Notes under the pieces: model-generated
Told to the model about the DNA's origin: nothing
Databases searched by the model: none
The model's input: the letters and a program-made list of their open reading frames with translations, nothing else
In this document: positions 5,809-13,795 of the stretch, piece by piece
Layout: each line of letters begins with the position of its first letter
Position numbering within the stretch: the first letter of the stretch is position 1
Made by a program: the position numbers and the translations under genes
Origin: Candidatus Sulfopaludibacter sp. SbA3
GTDB taxonomy: Bacteria; Acidobacteriota; Terriglobia; Bryobacterales; Bryobacteraceae
Reading direction: 5' to 3'
DNA: 17,532 bases
Assembly: GCA_945900935.1 (NCBI GenBank)
Contig: CAMDKT010000040.1
Coordinates: 1 to 17,532, forward strand

Positions 5809-6977
5809 ATGTAAATTTCCATCCTCGATTGGGTTGTCGTCGCCGCTTACTTCCTGCTCAATATCGCCATCGGCTTCTATTACAAGAAGCGCGCCGGAAA
5901 AAGCGTTGACGAGTTCTTCCTTTCCGGGCGCGATGTGCCCTGGTGGCTGGCCGGCACGTCGATGGTGGCCACGACCTTCGCCGCCGATACCCCCCTCGCC
6001 GTCACCGGGCTGTAGTGGAAGTTTGTCGCTGGAGGCATGTTAGTCGTCTTCTTATACGTGCGTCTTTGGCGTAGATCCGGGGTCATGACCGGCATAGAAT
6101 TTTCTGAAATTCGTTATTCCGGCAAACCCGCCGCTTTTCTCCGCGGCTTTCGGGCCCTATATTTCGGAATACCCATCAACTGCATCGTGCTCGGCTGGGT
6201 CAACCTGGAGATGGTCAAAATCCTGATGCTCGTCCTTATAATCGATAAGTTCACCGCGATCGTTGTCGTCTTATTTACTATCGGTATAACTTCGTGGATC
6301 TTTACCCTGGCTGGCCTCTGGGGCGTGCTGGTCACCGATGCTGTGCAGTTGTTTCATCAAAATGACGATGGTGATCGTTCTCGCCGTCTGCGCGGTGCCG
6401 TATATGTCCACCATCGCCACCCAACTCAACTGGGGCGCCAGTTACCTGGTGAATGACTTTTACCGCCGCTTACGTCCTCATGTCGCAAGCGGCCACCGTC
6501 GTCATTACTCTCATCTCGGCTGGCGTTACGTTCTACATGGACTCAATCGCCGGTGCCTGGAAATTACTCATCGTCACCGGCGGCGTGCTGCTGCTCCGCT
6601 GGTACTGGTGGCACGTCAACGCGGCTCAGCATTCGTAGTCAGCGTCGCGCTCCAGGCCATCTGGAAGCTTGATTCCGACAACCCCGTCGACTTCGCCTGG
6701 ATCATGATCATCACCGTTGGAATCACCACCGCCGCACGCGCCCGTCGCGGAGCGGGTGGGGCCCCGTCGCCGCCCTTGCGCCCGACGTCAAACCCGCCGT
6801 AACCTCGGTTGCTGGCTCGCCGGATGCCTCATGATCTATATGGCCCTCTTCGGCCTCGGCAAGGTGCTCTTCAAGGAAACTGCACTCGGCGTGGGCATGT
6901 TGACGCTCGCCGCCGCCGCCGGATACTACATCTACCGCAACCTTTCCAAGCGCGGTTGGAGTAGTATTGCGGAATGA
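5809..6977 (+). pseudogene. Degenerate sodium:solute symporter (SSS family) gene
   Basis: Conserved symporter pieces lie in order but in shifting frames. The first is ILDWVVVAAYFLLNIAIGFYYKKR with FFLSGRDVPWWLAGTSMVATTFAADTPLAVTGL. Next come RLWRRSGVMTGIEFSEIRYSGKPAAF, LAGLWGVLVTDAVQ, MSTIATQLNWGASYLVNDFYRR, AGAWKLLIVTG, LQAIWKLDSDNPVDFAWIMIITVGITTA and finally MIYMALFGLGKVLFKETALGVGM. Codon 2 is TAA directly after the ATG at 5809, and codon 69 is TAG (6013-6015). Frames shift near 6350, 6465, 6600 and 6730. A large central block of membrane helices is missing at about 6400, since the remnant spans about 390 codons where the family has 500-600. The gene once made an inner-membrane Na+-coupled transporter, probably for a sugar or organic acid. 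Its stop codon overlaps the sulfatase start. Confidence 0.88.
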
Positions 6978-8464
6978 TAACTCGCCGCGCTCTCCTCGCC
7001 TCGTCTGCCGTCACCGCCCAATCCGCCCGCAAGCCGAATTTCGTCTTCATCATCGCCGATGACCACGCCGGCTACGTCCTCGGCGCAGATGGCAATAAGA
7101 AGGTGTCAACGCCGAATCTCGACCACTTCGCCAGCCAAGGCGTCCGCTTCGCCCGCCACTACTGCAACCAGCCCGTCTGCACCCCGTCCCGCCAAAGTCT
7201 CCTCACCGGACTGATGCCATCCGCGGCCGGCGTCACGGTGCTGCGAACCTCGCTCGATCCCGCCAAGCCAACCCTCCCCAAACAGTTCAAAGGCGCCGGC
7301 TACCGCACCGCCGTCTTCGGCAAAATGCACTTGAACCGGCCCAGCTCCCCCGGCCTCTACGGCTTCGATGAAATGATGACCGAGCAGGACATCAACAAAG
7401 CCTGGACCGCCGCGCCGCCAACGCGCGACCTGCCCGCCGGAGTCGGCCGCAAGCCCCCCTGGCAGCCATTCAAAGTCCCCGCGCGCATCTGGCTCAATGC
7501 CGATAAACTGCCGTTTCCCCGCTATTACGAAGAAATGCGCGGTACCTTCACCGCCAACCGCGCCATTGACTGGCTCACCCGCCACAAAGCCGACGCCGAG
7601 CCATTCGCCCTCTGGGTCAGTTTCCCCGAACCCCACTCGCCCTACGATTTCCCCATCGATCTCAAGGACCAGTACGATCCCAAGTCCTTCGAAGCGCCCA
7701 AAATTGGCCCCGAAGACGCCGGGCAAATCCCGCTGATTTTCCGCGATCTCTCGCCAGCCGATAAACAAGGCATCGCCGCGTCTTATTACACATCCGTCTC
7801 CGCGCTTGATCGCAATGTGGGCGACGTGTTGAAGGCTTTGGACAGGCTCGGCCTCGCCGAAAACACTTGCGTTTTTTATATGGCTGATCACGGCTACTGC
7901 CTCGGTCAACACGGACGATTTGAAAAGCACTGCGGCTATGAACCGGCGCTCCGCGTACCGCTTCTGGTGCGCTATCCAGGCAGGATCAGCAAAGGCGCGG
8001 TGGTCAACGATTTCACCGAGCACATCGACGTCACCGCGACCATCACCGACGTGATGGGATTGGATAAATTGCCCGTCCAACACGGTCAGTCGTTAAAGCC
8101 ATATCTGGAAGGGAAAAAGCCGCCAGCGCCGCGCAAAGAGATCTTCAGTCAATATCTGGAAAACGAAGAAGTGTTCGCCGCCAATGACCGCTGGAAGTTC
8201 ATCTTCGGCTCCGGGAAGCGGAAGCGCACCGATGGCTACGAGACCGATAATCCCACCCCCGGCCGGTACATGAAGCTCTACGACAAAAAAGTCGACGCCG
8301 GCGAATTCTACAATGTCGCGGCCAAACACCCGGATGTTGTCGCGGCCATGCAGCAGTCGATTCTGAAGCGATACCGGGCCACGCACCCCGACGCGGCCAA
8401 GGAGCCGAAGGGCGTTTCCGCGGCGGAGGCGGTTGAGTTTTACGTTGTTCCGCGCGATGCGTGA
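6974..8464 (+). CDS. Sulfatase (type I, formylglycine-dependent), probably exported
   Basis: This 496-residue enzyme should hydrolyse a sulfate ester from a carbohydrate or aryl substrate. C69 in CTPSR (69-73) is the cysteine converted to formylglycine, so the cell needs a maturase that is not in this window. Metal and active-site residues are visible: D29-D30 in IADDH, R73, K117 and H119 in FGKMHL, H221 in FPEPHSPYD, D305-H306 in MADHG and K318. The layout is that of the iduronate-2-sulfatase/choline-sulfatase-like branch. The N-terminus MITRRALLASSAVTAQ has a twin-arginine followed by a short hydrophobic run, a minimal Tat-like signal. Its ATG overlaps the broken symporter stop as ATGA, so translation was once coupled to the transporter. 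The reading frame itself is intact. Confidence 0.93.
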   Translation: MITRRALLASSAVTAQSARKPNFVFIIADDHAGYVLGADGNKKVSTPNLDHFASQGVRFARHYCNQPVCTPSRQSLLTGLMPSAAGVTVLRTSLDPAKPTLPKQFKGAGYRTAVFGKMHLNRPSSPGLYGFDEMMTEQDINKAWTAAPPTRDLPAGVGRKPPWQPFKVPARIWLNADKLPFPRYYEEMRGTFTANRAIDWLTRHKADAEPFALWVSFPEPHSPYDFPIDLKDQYDPKSFEAPKIGPEDAGQIPLIFRDLSPADKQGIAASYYTSVSALDRNVGDVLKALDRLGLAENTCVFYMADHGYCLGQHGRFEKHCGYEPALRVPLLVRYPGRISKGAVVNDFTEHIDVTATITDVMGLDKLPVQHGQSLKPYLEGKKPPAPRKEIFSQYLENEEVFAANDRWKFIFGSGKRKRTDGYETDNPTPGRYMKLYDKKVDAGEFYNVAAKHPDVVAAMQQSILKRYRATHPDAAKEPKGVSAAEAVEFYVVPRDA

Positions 8465-8497
8465 CCGACGTGAAGCGGTTCGCCGAAGGCCAGCGAT

Positions 8498-8611
8498 TTG
8501 CGCGTTCTGTTTGACAAAAACGTCCCGTACCCCCTTCGGCGCTTTGTTTGTCAGATACATATTGCAGCCGAAACCGAATTCGGGCCCCTGACGGCTATCG
8601 ATCTAACCTGA
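8498..8611 (+). pseudogene. N-terminal fragment of a DUF5615 PIN-like toxin gene
   Basis: From TTG at 8498 the frame reads LRVLFDKNVPYPLRRFVCQI and then HIAAETEFGPLTAIDLT before a TGA. The first part matches the N-terminus of DUF5615 proteins (MRVLFDKNVP with a conserved Asp for metal binding). The second part resembles the family's TAxxxGWxxLxNGDL segment. The remaining two thirds of the family length are absent. GAAGG at 8485-8489 sits 8 nt before the TTG, so a short product is possible, but a dead remnant is more likely. An intact-frame relative lies convergently 24 bp downstream. Confidence 0.7.
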
Positions 8612-8634
8612 CCGCAGGTGGACGCTCAGTCCTT

Positions 8635-8931
8635 TCAGAATCCCCGCCGTGGTTTACGGGGAACAGGCATTTCCAGGAACGAATAGCTCCCAGGAATCGC
8701 GGAGCTCACCCGTCCTGCAATCTCCCCTGCATATTCGCGCACAATGGGCCAGATATTCGATCCCAGCACCATCAGCGCGATTCTTCGGCCCTTCAGGTTC
8801 TGCTGATAGACAATGTTCTGATCCGCGGTTACCACGGCATCGAACTCCGCCGCCTCCGCCACCTCCACTCGATGCTCCCGCAAGAAACGCGCAACTCCAA
8901 AGGGCACGTTCTTATCGAGGAGTACGCGCAA
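8635..8931 (-). CDS. DUF5615 PIN-like protein, probable toxin (internally shortened)
   Basis: The 98-residue protein begins MRVLLDKNVPFGVARFLREH and continues AAEFDAVVTADQNIVYQQN, then IALMVLGSNIWPIV. These are the signature blocks of DUF5615, a PIN-like (Mut7-C type) putative RNase fold with acidic residues at D6 and in TADQN. About 20 residues that the family carries between REHRVE and VAEAAEF appear to be missing in frame, so the protein is shorter than the usual 110-120. The start overlaps the upstream DUF433 gene by 20 nt, the normal antitoxin-toxin arrangement with translational coupling. Toxicity of this family is largely inferred from genome context. The internal gap makes activity doubtful. 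Confidence 0.8.
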   Translation of the reverse strand: MRVLLDKNVPFGVARFLREHRVEVAEAAEFDAVVTADQNIVYQQNLKGRRIALMVLGSNIWPIVREYAGEIAGRVSSAIPGSYSFLEMPVPRKPRRGF

Positions 8932-9151
8932 CCGGATGCAGCCTTTCCGCGTAGCTCACCAGCGCCTGCACAATCGCGGGCGCGATTCTGAATTGCTCGG
9001 CGATCTCATCAATTGAGACGCCGTATTCGTGGTTGGCCACAATGTCGCCGGCCGGCATGCGAGTGCCTTTGATCACCGGGCGTCCGCCAACCCGATTCGG
9101 GTCGACTTCCACTAAAGTGCATTCCGACCAGTCAACGTTCGTTCCGTCCAT
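8912..9151 (-). CDS. DUF433 antitoxin
   Basis: This 79-residue protein is a DUF433 member. VEVDPNRVGGRPVIKGTRMP spans residues 14-33, followed by the helix-turn-helix-like GVSIDEIAEQFRIAPAIVQALVSYAER. Proteins of this family pair with DUF5615 toxins; they likely bind the operon promoter and the toxin. The ATG at 9151 is preceded by GGAGG at 9160-9164 with an 8-nt spacer, so it was preferred over an in-frame start at 9199. The frame is open upstream to about 9290. The 3' end overlaps the DUF5615 gene by 20 nt. Confidence 0.88.
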   Translation of the reverse strand: MDGTNVDWSECTLVEVDPNRVGGRPVIKGTRMPAGDIVANHEYGVSIDEIAEQFRIAPAIVQALVSYAERLHPVARTPR

Positions 9152-9334
9152 TGGTCTGCCCTCCGTCCCCAGTGTACGCGTCCCCTGCTCACCGCGCAAA
9201 TCGGCAAGGACGCGCCAGTAGCCTTCTGATGCCGAAATCGCCTCGACGTCTTTCGCGTCCGCCGTCAGCCATTCTGCTTGCGTCTTTCACAGAGCGATCC
9301 CGCCTCTTAGATTTGCTGAGACAATAGCTTGAGC
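9152..9334. other. Spacer upstream of the toxin-antitoxin pair
   Basis: On the minus strand the DUF433 frame stays open through this spacer up to a TGA near 9288, reading AEWLTADAKDVEAISASEGY and then a stretch ending in TEGRP. This could be the C-terminal remnant of a fused or deleted gene. I do not recognise it. No promoter is convincing. Confidence 0.3.
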
Positions 9335-10543
9335 ATGACAATCATCATCCGAGCCGCGATCATTCTCATTCTGACCTCGACCGCGATCCGTCCCTCGCCG
9401 CCACTGCTCATTGATGGCCACGTTCACATTACGAACCGCGTGTACTGGGAAAAAATCGATCCCTGGAAGCCACAGCCCATTGGTGATTGGGACTACGCCA
9501 GGGCTCGTCAGGGCGGCGTCAATGTAGTGATCGAGAACATTGCGCCGTACGGTTACAACTCCTACAACACCACCGTCAAGCAAACCGGGCGGCTGATCGA
9601 AACCTTTCATCGCGTCCTCGAAGCCAATAGCGCCCGGATGGAACTGGCTCTCACCGCGGCCGACGTACGCCGCATCGTCGCCAACGGAAAGCTGGCCGTC
9701 ATCCTCGGCATTGAATCCGGTTTTGATCAGGAAGGCGACATCGACATTCTTCGATTGTGGCACCGGCTCGGTGTGCGCCTGATCCAATTCTCCAGCCAGG
9801 TTACGAACTCCTACGCCGATTCCTCTCTTCGCGGTGAACCCGAGTGGAATGGGATCAATGACCGGGGACGAATGTTGATCGCGGAGATGAACCGGCTCGG
9901 AATTATGATCGATATCACCCACGCGACCGACGCGGCTCAACGGCAGATCATTCAAGCCAGCAGGGCACCGGTCGTTGCCAGCCACGTTGGCATGCGCGCC
10001 GTCTGCGGCAATCCCACGAACATGCCGGACGATATTCTGCGCGCGTTGGCGGCCAAGGGCGGCGTGGTAGGAATTCACTCGAACGCCGCGGTGATCAGTC
10101 AAAGGTACTTCGACTGGACGCGCGCGCGGTCGGCCGGCGCCTATCTCTCCGGCCGGCCTGAACCCGCGCGGGCGGAGTTTCCCCTGCTCCGCTCCCCCAA
10201 TCGTGATTTCGGGGAGTATATCGGCGCTCTGGATACTGAGATGGGCAGCCTTTGGCGGCGCTTGTTCGGGCAGCAGTGGCCCGGACCGGTGGAAGCCGAG
10301 GAGATTGTCCCGACGGAAGACGAATGGGCCGCGCACGTCGAGCACGCGGCCCGCATCGCCGGCCCGGCCCATGTCGCTATCGGGCTCGACTTGACGCACG
10401 GCCGAAGCACTCTGAAAAACTTTGACGCGCGCGGCTACTCGCGGCTCGCGGACGCGATCCGAAAACGCGGCCTGCCGGATATTATCCTCGGAGAGAATTG
10501 GCTGCGCGTCATGGAAGCGGCCAAGGCGAATCAGATAAACTAA
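9335..10543 (+). CDS. Membrane dipeptidase-like metallopeptidase (family M19), exported
   Basis: The 402-residue protein has an N-terminal hydrophobic signal (MTIIIRAAIILILTSTAI) and then a complete M19 renal-dipeptidase-type TIM barrel of the amidohydrolase superfamily. Metal-site candidates are H29 and H31 in DGHVH, the bridging glutamate E127 in GIESG, H196 in DITHA, H217 in ASHVG and an active-site aspartate D352 in GLDLTH. In the family these bind two zinc ions that hydrolyse dipeptides, often with broad or D-amino-acid specificity. The usual HxD is HxH here, so the substrate may differ. A TTG two codons upstream is possible, but the ATG at 9335 is the simpler start; there is no clear ribosome-binding site. 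The kinase gene begins 14 nt after the stop on the same strand, so the two may be cotranscribed. Confidence 0.9.
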   Translation: MTIIIRAAIILILTSTAIRPSPPLLIDGHVHITNRVYWEKIDPWKPQPIGDWDYARARQGGVNVVIENIAPYGYNSYNTTVKQTGRLIETFHRVLEANSARMELALTAADVRRIVANGKLAVILGIESGFDQEGDIDILRLWHRLGVRLIQFSSQVTNSYADSSLRGEPEWNGINDRGRMLIAEMNRLGIMIDITHATDAAQRQIIQASRAPVVASHVGMRAVCGNPTNMPDDILRALAAKGGVVGIHSNAAVISQRYFDWTRARSAGAYLSGRPEPARAEFPLLRSPNRDFGEYIGALDTEMGSLWRRLFGQQWPGPVEAEEIVPTEDEWAAHVEHAARIAGPAHVAIGLDLTHGRSTLKNFDARGYSRLADAIRKRGLPDIILGENWLRVMEAAKANQIN

Positions 10544-10557
10544 TCTGAACTAACCCT

Positions 10558-13134
10558 ATGCCGCTTTCCGCGGGTGACAAACTCGGCCACTACGAAATCC
10601 TCGCGCAGATCGGCGCTGGAGGAATGGGCGAGGTTTACAAAGCCCGCGACACTCGCCTTGGCCGCGTTGTCGCAGTCAAGACCAGCAAGCTCCAGTTCAC
10701 CGAGCGGTTCGACCGCGAGGCCCGCTCCATCGCCGCATTGAACCATCCCAACATTTGTACCCTCCACGACGTCGGCCCCAATTATCTGGTGATGGAGTTC
10801 GTGGAAGGAGCGCCCATCAAAGGCCCCCTGCCGCTCGACGAAGCCCTGCGCCTGGCCCGCCAAATCACCTCCGCGCTCGAAGCGGCCCACGAAAAACACA
10901 TTATCCACCGCGACCTGAAACCGGGCAACATTATGGTCAAGCCCGACGGCTCGATCAAGGTCCTCGATTTCGGTCTTGCCAAGGTCGCCCCGCCGGTCCG
11001 AACCGATCTGTCCCCTGAGAACTCGCCGACGTTGACGATGGGTCCCAGTGAAGCCGGCCTCATCCTCGGCACCGCCGCCTACATGGCCCCGGAGCAGGCC
11101 AAAGCCATCGAAGTGGACAAGCGCGCCGACATCTGGTCGTTCGGCGTCGTTCTCTATGAATTGGTCACCGGCTCCCGCCCTTTTCACGGTAAGGACGTCC
11201 CGGAAATTCTGGCGTCGGTGATCAAGGAACAACCCGACTTCGAGCCTATCCCCTTTGCGATTCGGCGACTCATCCGCAAGTGCCTGGAGAAGGACCCTGC
11301 CCAACGCCTCCGCGACATCGGCGATGTGTGGGACCTGATCGATGAGCCGCCGCCCGCCAAGCACGCCAAAATCCCTTGGATCGGGGCCGCCGTTCTGGCC
11401 GCGGCGACTGCCGTTGCCCTCTGGTCCCCCTGGCGCTCGGCTCCGCCGGAGCCCGAAATCGCGCGGCTCCAACTTACGCTCACCGGTCGCAACGTGCCAA
11501 TTGAGCTTTCTCCCGACGGCCGACTGCTCTCCTTCTCCGGGAGCCTTCTTAAACGGCGAGCAATATGGATTCGCGCGCTCGATTCCTCCGAAGCCCGCGC
11601 GCTGCAGGGAACGGAAGACATGCTGGCGAGTTGGTTCTGGTCCCCCGATAGCCGCTTCATCGCCTTCGGTCAGGATGGAAAGCTCAAGAAAATCGACGTG
11701 CGCAGCGGCGTTGTTTCCATCCTCGTGGACAAAAACCTGGCGCCGCGCGGCGGATCCTGGAGTGAAGCTGGAATCCTGATCATCGGCTCCGCCATGGGTA
11801 TCCAACGGGTCAATTTGGCCGATGGCACGGTGACTCTGCTAACCCAGGTCGATAAGGCGACGGGAGCCGATCCTATCTATCCCCAGTTCCTCCCGGACGG
11901 ACGCCACTTCGTTTACGTGGATCAGGCGGCTGGCTTTCAGCGCGCCGTCCTCGCCGTTGGATCCATTGACTTGCTACCCGCGCAGCAGCCCGCCCAAGCT
12001 TTGATCACTGCCCAAGGCGGGGCTTCCTTAGGTCGCGTTTATTTCGTTCCAGCCAGCGCCGCCGGACCAGCCAAACTGGTCTTTCGGCGGGACAACACCG
12101 TGCTCGCGCAAACCTTTGACCCCGTCAAACTTACGCTCTCCGGCGAGCCGGTCCCGATTTCCGAGGCCAACGTCGGCTATTTCAGCGCGGCACCCGGCGT
12201 ACTGGCCTATTCAACCGCCACCGGCGCCGCAGGCAGCCAACTCACCGTTTACGAACGCGGCGGCAAGGAAGTCTCCAAGCTCGGCGCCCCTGTCTCGCAG
12301 TTCGGGGTTAATGTTTCCGCTGACGGCTCTCGTGTCGCGGTGCCACGGCAAACAACCACTCGTAATCTCTGGGCGCTCGAACTCAACCGTGACGCTTCTA
12401 CCAAAGTGACATCGGATGAAGCCTTCGCCGACGGAGGAGTTTTTTCCCCTGATGGAAAGAGCCTCGTTTACGCCAGCCGCAGGAATTCCCAGGGAACCCA
12501 TCTCTTTCGGCGGGCGGCAAACGGAACAGGCGAGGAGCAACCGTTGCTGAAAAACGCCGGATTTGCCCAGGATTGGTCGCGGGATGGAAAATTCATCCTC
12601 TACGCCACGAACAACTCCATGACCGACAAGACTGCCCCGAATTTGATGGTGTTGCCAATGGAAGGCGATAAACCCGGCAAGCCGTTTCCGTACCTCGCCG
12701 CGGCCGCCCGGGAAACACAAGGCAAGTTTTCGCCCGACGGAAACTGGGTGGCGTACGCTTCCGATGAATCGGGCGTCAACCAGATTTTCGTCAGCTCCTT
12801 TCCAGACCCCGCGAAGTCGAAAATTCCAATTGCCACCGGCAATCTCCCGCGCTGGGGCCGCGATGGAAAAGAGCTGTTCTTTTTCGCCCCCGACGACACG
12901 CTGATGTCGGTCGCTTTTAGCATCTCCGGCGGCGTCTTCAAGCCCGGCCCGCCTAAAGTGTTGTTCAAGGCCCAGCCGTATCACTCGGCGGGTACAGATA
13001 CCTGGGGCACCGGCTGGGACACCGTTCCCGGCGGCCGATTCCTGATCAACGTTGCCGGGGATGCAGTCGAACAGCCGCCCGTCAGCGTCGTGCTGAATTG
13101 GCAGTCCGCCTTGAAACAATTGACGGCCCGCTAG
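10558..13134 (+). CDS. Transmembrane Ser/Thr protein kinase with TolB-like propeller sensor domain
   Basis: This 858-residue protein has an N-terminal Hanks-type kinase (about 11-262). It carries the glycine loop GAGGMG (19-24), ATP-binding K41, E54, HRD with D119, N124, DFG (137-139) and APE (177-179), so it should be catalytically active. A single transmembrane helix at about 272-291 (WIGAAVLAAATAVALW) is followed by a long extracytoplasmic region. Its PD40/WD40-like repeats include SPDGRLLSF (from 318), SPDSRFIAF, LPDGRHFVYV, SPDGKSLVYAS (from 630), SRDGKFILYA and SPDGNWVAYAS (from 725), forming a TolB-type beta-propeller. Such fusions are abundant in Acidobacteriota and probably sense an extracellular signal or scaffold a complex. 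The ligand and phosphorylation targets are unknown. The stop overlaps the stop of a convergent small gene by 3 nt. Confidence 0.94.
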   Translation: MPLSAGDKLGHYEILAQIGAGGMGEVYKARDTRLGRVVAVKTSKLQFTERFDREARSIAALNHPNICTLHDVGPNYLVMEFVEGAPIKGPLPLDEALRLARQITSALEAAHEKHIIHRDLKPGNIMVKPDGSIKVLDFGLAKVAPPVRTDLSPENSPTLTMGPSEAGLILGTAAYMAPEQAKAIEVDKRADIWSFGVVLYELVTGSRPFHGKDVPEILASVIKEQPDFEPIPFAIRRLIRKCLEKDPAQRLRDIGDVWDLIDEPPPAKHAKIPWIGAAVLAAATAVALWSPWRSAPPEPEIARLQLTLTGRNVPIELSPDGRLLSFSGSLLKRRAIWIRALDSSEARALQGTEDMLASWFWSPDSRFIAFGQDGKLKKIDVRSGVVSILVDKNLAPRGGSWSEAGILIIGSAMGIQRVNLADGTVTLLTQVDKATGADPIYPQFLPDGRHFVYVDQAAGFQRAVLAVGSIDLLPAQQPAQALITAQGGASLGRVYFVPASAAGPAKLVFRRDNTVLAQTFDPVKLTLSGEPVPISEANVGYFSAAPGVLAYSTATGAAGSQLTVYERGGKEVSKLGAPVSQFGVNVSADGSRVAVPRQTTTRNLWALELNRDASTKVTSDEAFADGGVFSPDGKSLVYASRRNSQGTHLFRRAANGTGEEQPLLKNAGFAQDWSRDGKFILYATNNSMTDKTAPNLMVLPMEGDKPGKPFPYLAAAARETQGKFSPDGNWVAYASDESGVNQIFVSSFPDPAKSKIPIATGNLPRWGRDGKELFFFAPDDTLMSVAFSISGGVFKPGPPKVLFKAQPYHSAGTDTWGTGWDTVPGGRFLINVAGDAVEQPPVSVVLNWQSALKQLTAR

Positions 13135-13295
13135 TTGCCGTCGCGCAATATTTTCGGAGTCAGATCCAAATTCACTGCCTGAATTGGTCGCACGACCGTG
13201 AACTCGTTGGTAAAGAACTTCGTAACATCCTCGCCGCGCGTAGCCATCTCGGCTATCTCTTCCGCCGAAGGCATCAGTCTGGATTTGTTCTGCAT
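13131..13295 (-). CDS. Small antitoxin-like (CopG/RHH leader type) protein, probably truncated
   Basis: The 54-residue frame reads MQNKSRLMPSAEEIAEMATR, then GEDVTKFFTNEFTVVRPIQA, then VNLDLTPKILRDGN. The sequence PSAEEIAEMAxRGEDVxxFFTN...PIxxVNxD is, from memory, the N-terminal half of small antitoxins that continue into a ribbon-helix-helix (CopG-like) DNA-binding domain. Here it stops right after VNLDLTPK, where that domain would begin. An in-frame stop lies 12 nt before the ATG, so the start is fixed, but there is no Shine-Dalgarno sequence. The 3' end meets the kinase stop tail-to-tail. No toxin gene adjoins it. It is either a truncated remnant or an orphan; a functional role is doubtful. 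Confidence 0.55.
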   Translation of the reverse strand: MQNKSRLMPSAEEIAEMATRGEDVTKFFTNEFTVVRPIQAVNLDLTPKILRDGN

Positions 13296-13346
13296 AGTTT
13301 GAGTTCGTCAGTGGCTGCGAAAATCGCGCGATAGGCCCCCGAACCG

Positions 13347-13544
13347 TTACTGCCGCGGCCCAATCCGCGGGAACGCCACCGTCGCGTTTTTCCAAAACTT
13401 CGCGTCCGTCGGACGGACTTCAGGATCTGCTTCAATGGCACTCCTGACGTCTTCGTCGCTCAACGTCCAAAGGCGCTCCCAATCCGTGGCGGCACGCTTG
13501 TCCGGGACCGAAACTGCATCCTGCTTTTTCATACCGCCTAACAT
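13347..13544 (-). CDS. Small BrnA-like antitoxin fragment or hypothetical protein in the sigma operon
   Basis: The frame gives 65 residues from ATG 13544, or 61 from ATG 13532 (MKKQDAV). The segment TDWERLWTLSDEDVRSAIEA, followed by DPEVRPTDAKFWKNATVAFP, resembles the N-terminal part of BrnA-type and related antitoxins, in which a ribbon-helix-helix C-terminus normally follows. That part is missing: the protein ends RIGPRQ. The start ATGTTAG overlaps the stop of the anti-sigma gene by 7 nt, so it is probably translated by coupling as the third gene after sigma and anti-sigma. No BrnT-like toxin is present. The family assignment is from memory and moderate at best. Confidence 0.55.
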   Translation of the reverse strand: MLGGMKKQDAVSVPDKRAATDWERLWTLSDEDVRSAIEADPEVRPTDAKFWKNATVAFPRIGPRQ

Positions 13545-13795
13545 CCCCCGCGCTTATCCGCCATCTTCCGCCGCAGCGCCGCCATCAGCCGTTCCGATAC
13601 ATCCTGCGGCACCGCCTGCGGCTCAGCGCCCTTATACACCCGCATCGTCTTCTGCGTCGTGTCAACCACCACCCAGCAGTTCGGGCACTCATTGATATGA
13701 CTCTGCAACTGACTACGCTCTTCCGCGCTCGTCTCTTCATCGAGATAGGCGTTCAGCTCTGTTAGAAATTGTTTACAGGAAAGCAAAAGCGTCAT
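13538..13795 (-). CDS. Zinc-type anti-sigma factor (zf-HC2 family)
   Basis: This 85-residue protein has the zinc-binding anti-sigma signature: C7 with the NAYLDEE segment, then H33-x3-C37-x2-C40 in HINECPNC. Such proteins sequester the partner ECF sigma factor and release it upon a signal, in some cases thiol oxidation. No transmembrane helix is visible, so it is a soluble anti-sigma of the minimal type. The C-terminal part (SERLMAALRRKMADKRGGC) is short, with a fourth cysteine at the very end. The start overlaps the sigma gene by 23 nt, with AAGGG just before the ATG, which implies coupled translation and fixed stoichiometry with the sigma factor. Confidence 0.88.
   Translation of the reverse strand: MTLLLSCKQFLTELNAYLDEETSAEERSQLQSHINECPNCWVVVDTTQKTMRVYKGAEPQAVPQDVSERLMAALRRKMADKRGGC

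Noticed and set aside
5736..5822. A 29-residue N-terminal extension of the propeller protein
   Set aside because: It would put the signal peptide 30 residues inside the protein and would cover the divergent promoter region.
9152..9199. A longer DUF433 start 16 codons upstream
   Set aside because: The ATG at 9151 has a clear GGAGG at 8 nt spacing and matches the usual family length.
10540..11805. A 421-codon open frame antisense to the kinase
   Set aside because: The kinase motifs on the plus strand are intact; the antisense frame has no recognisable domain.
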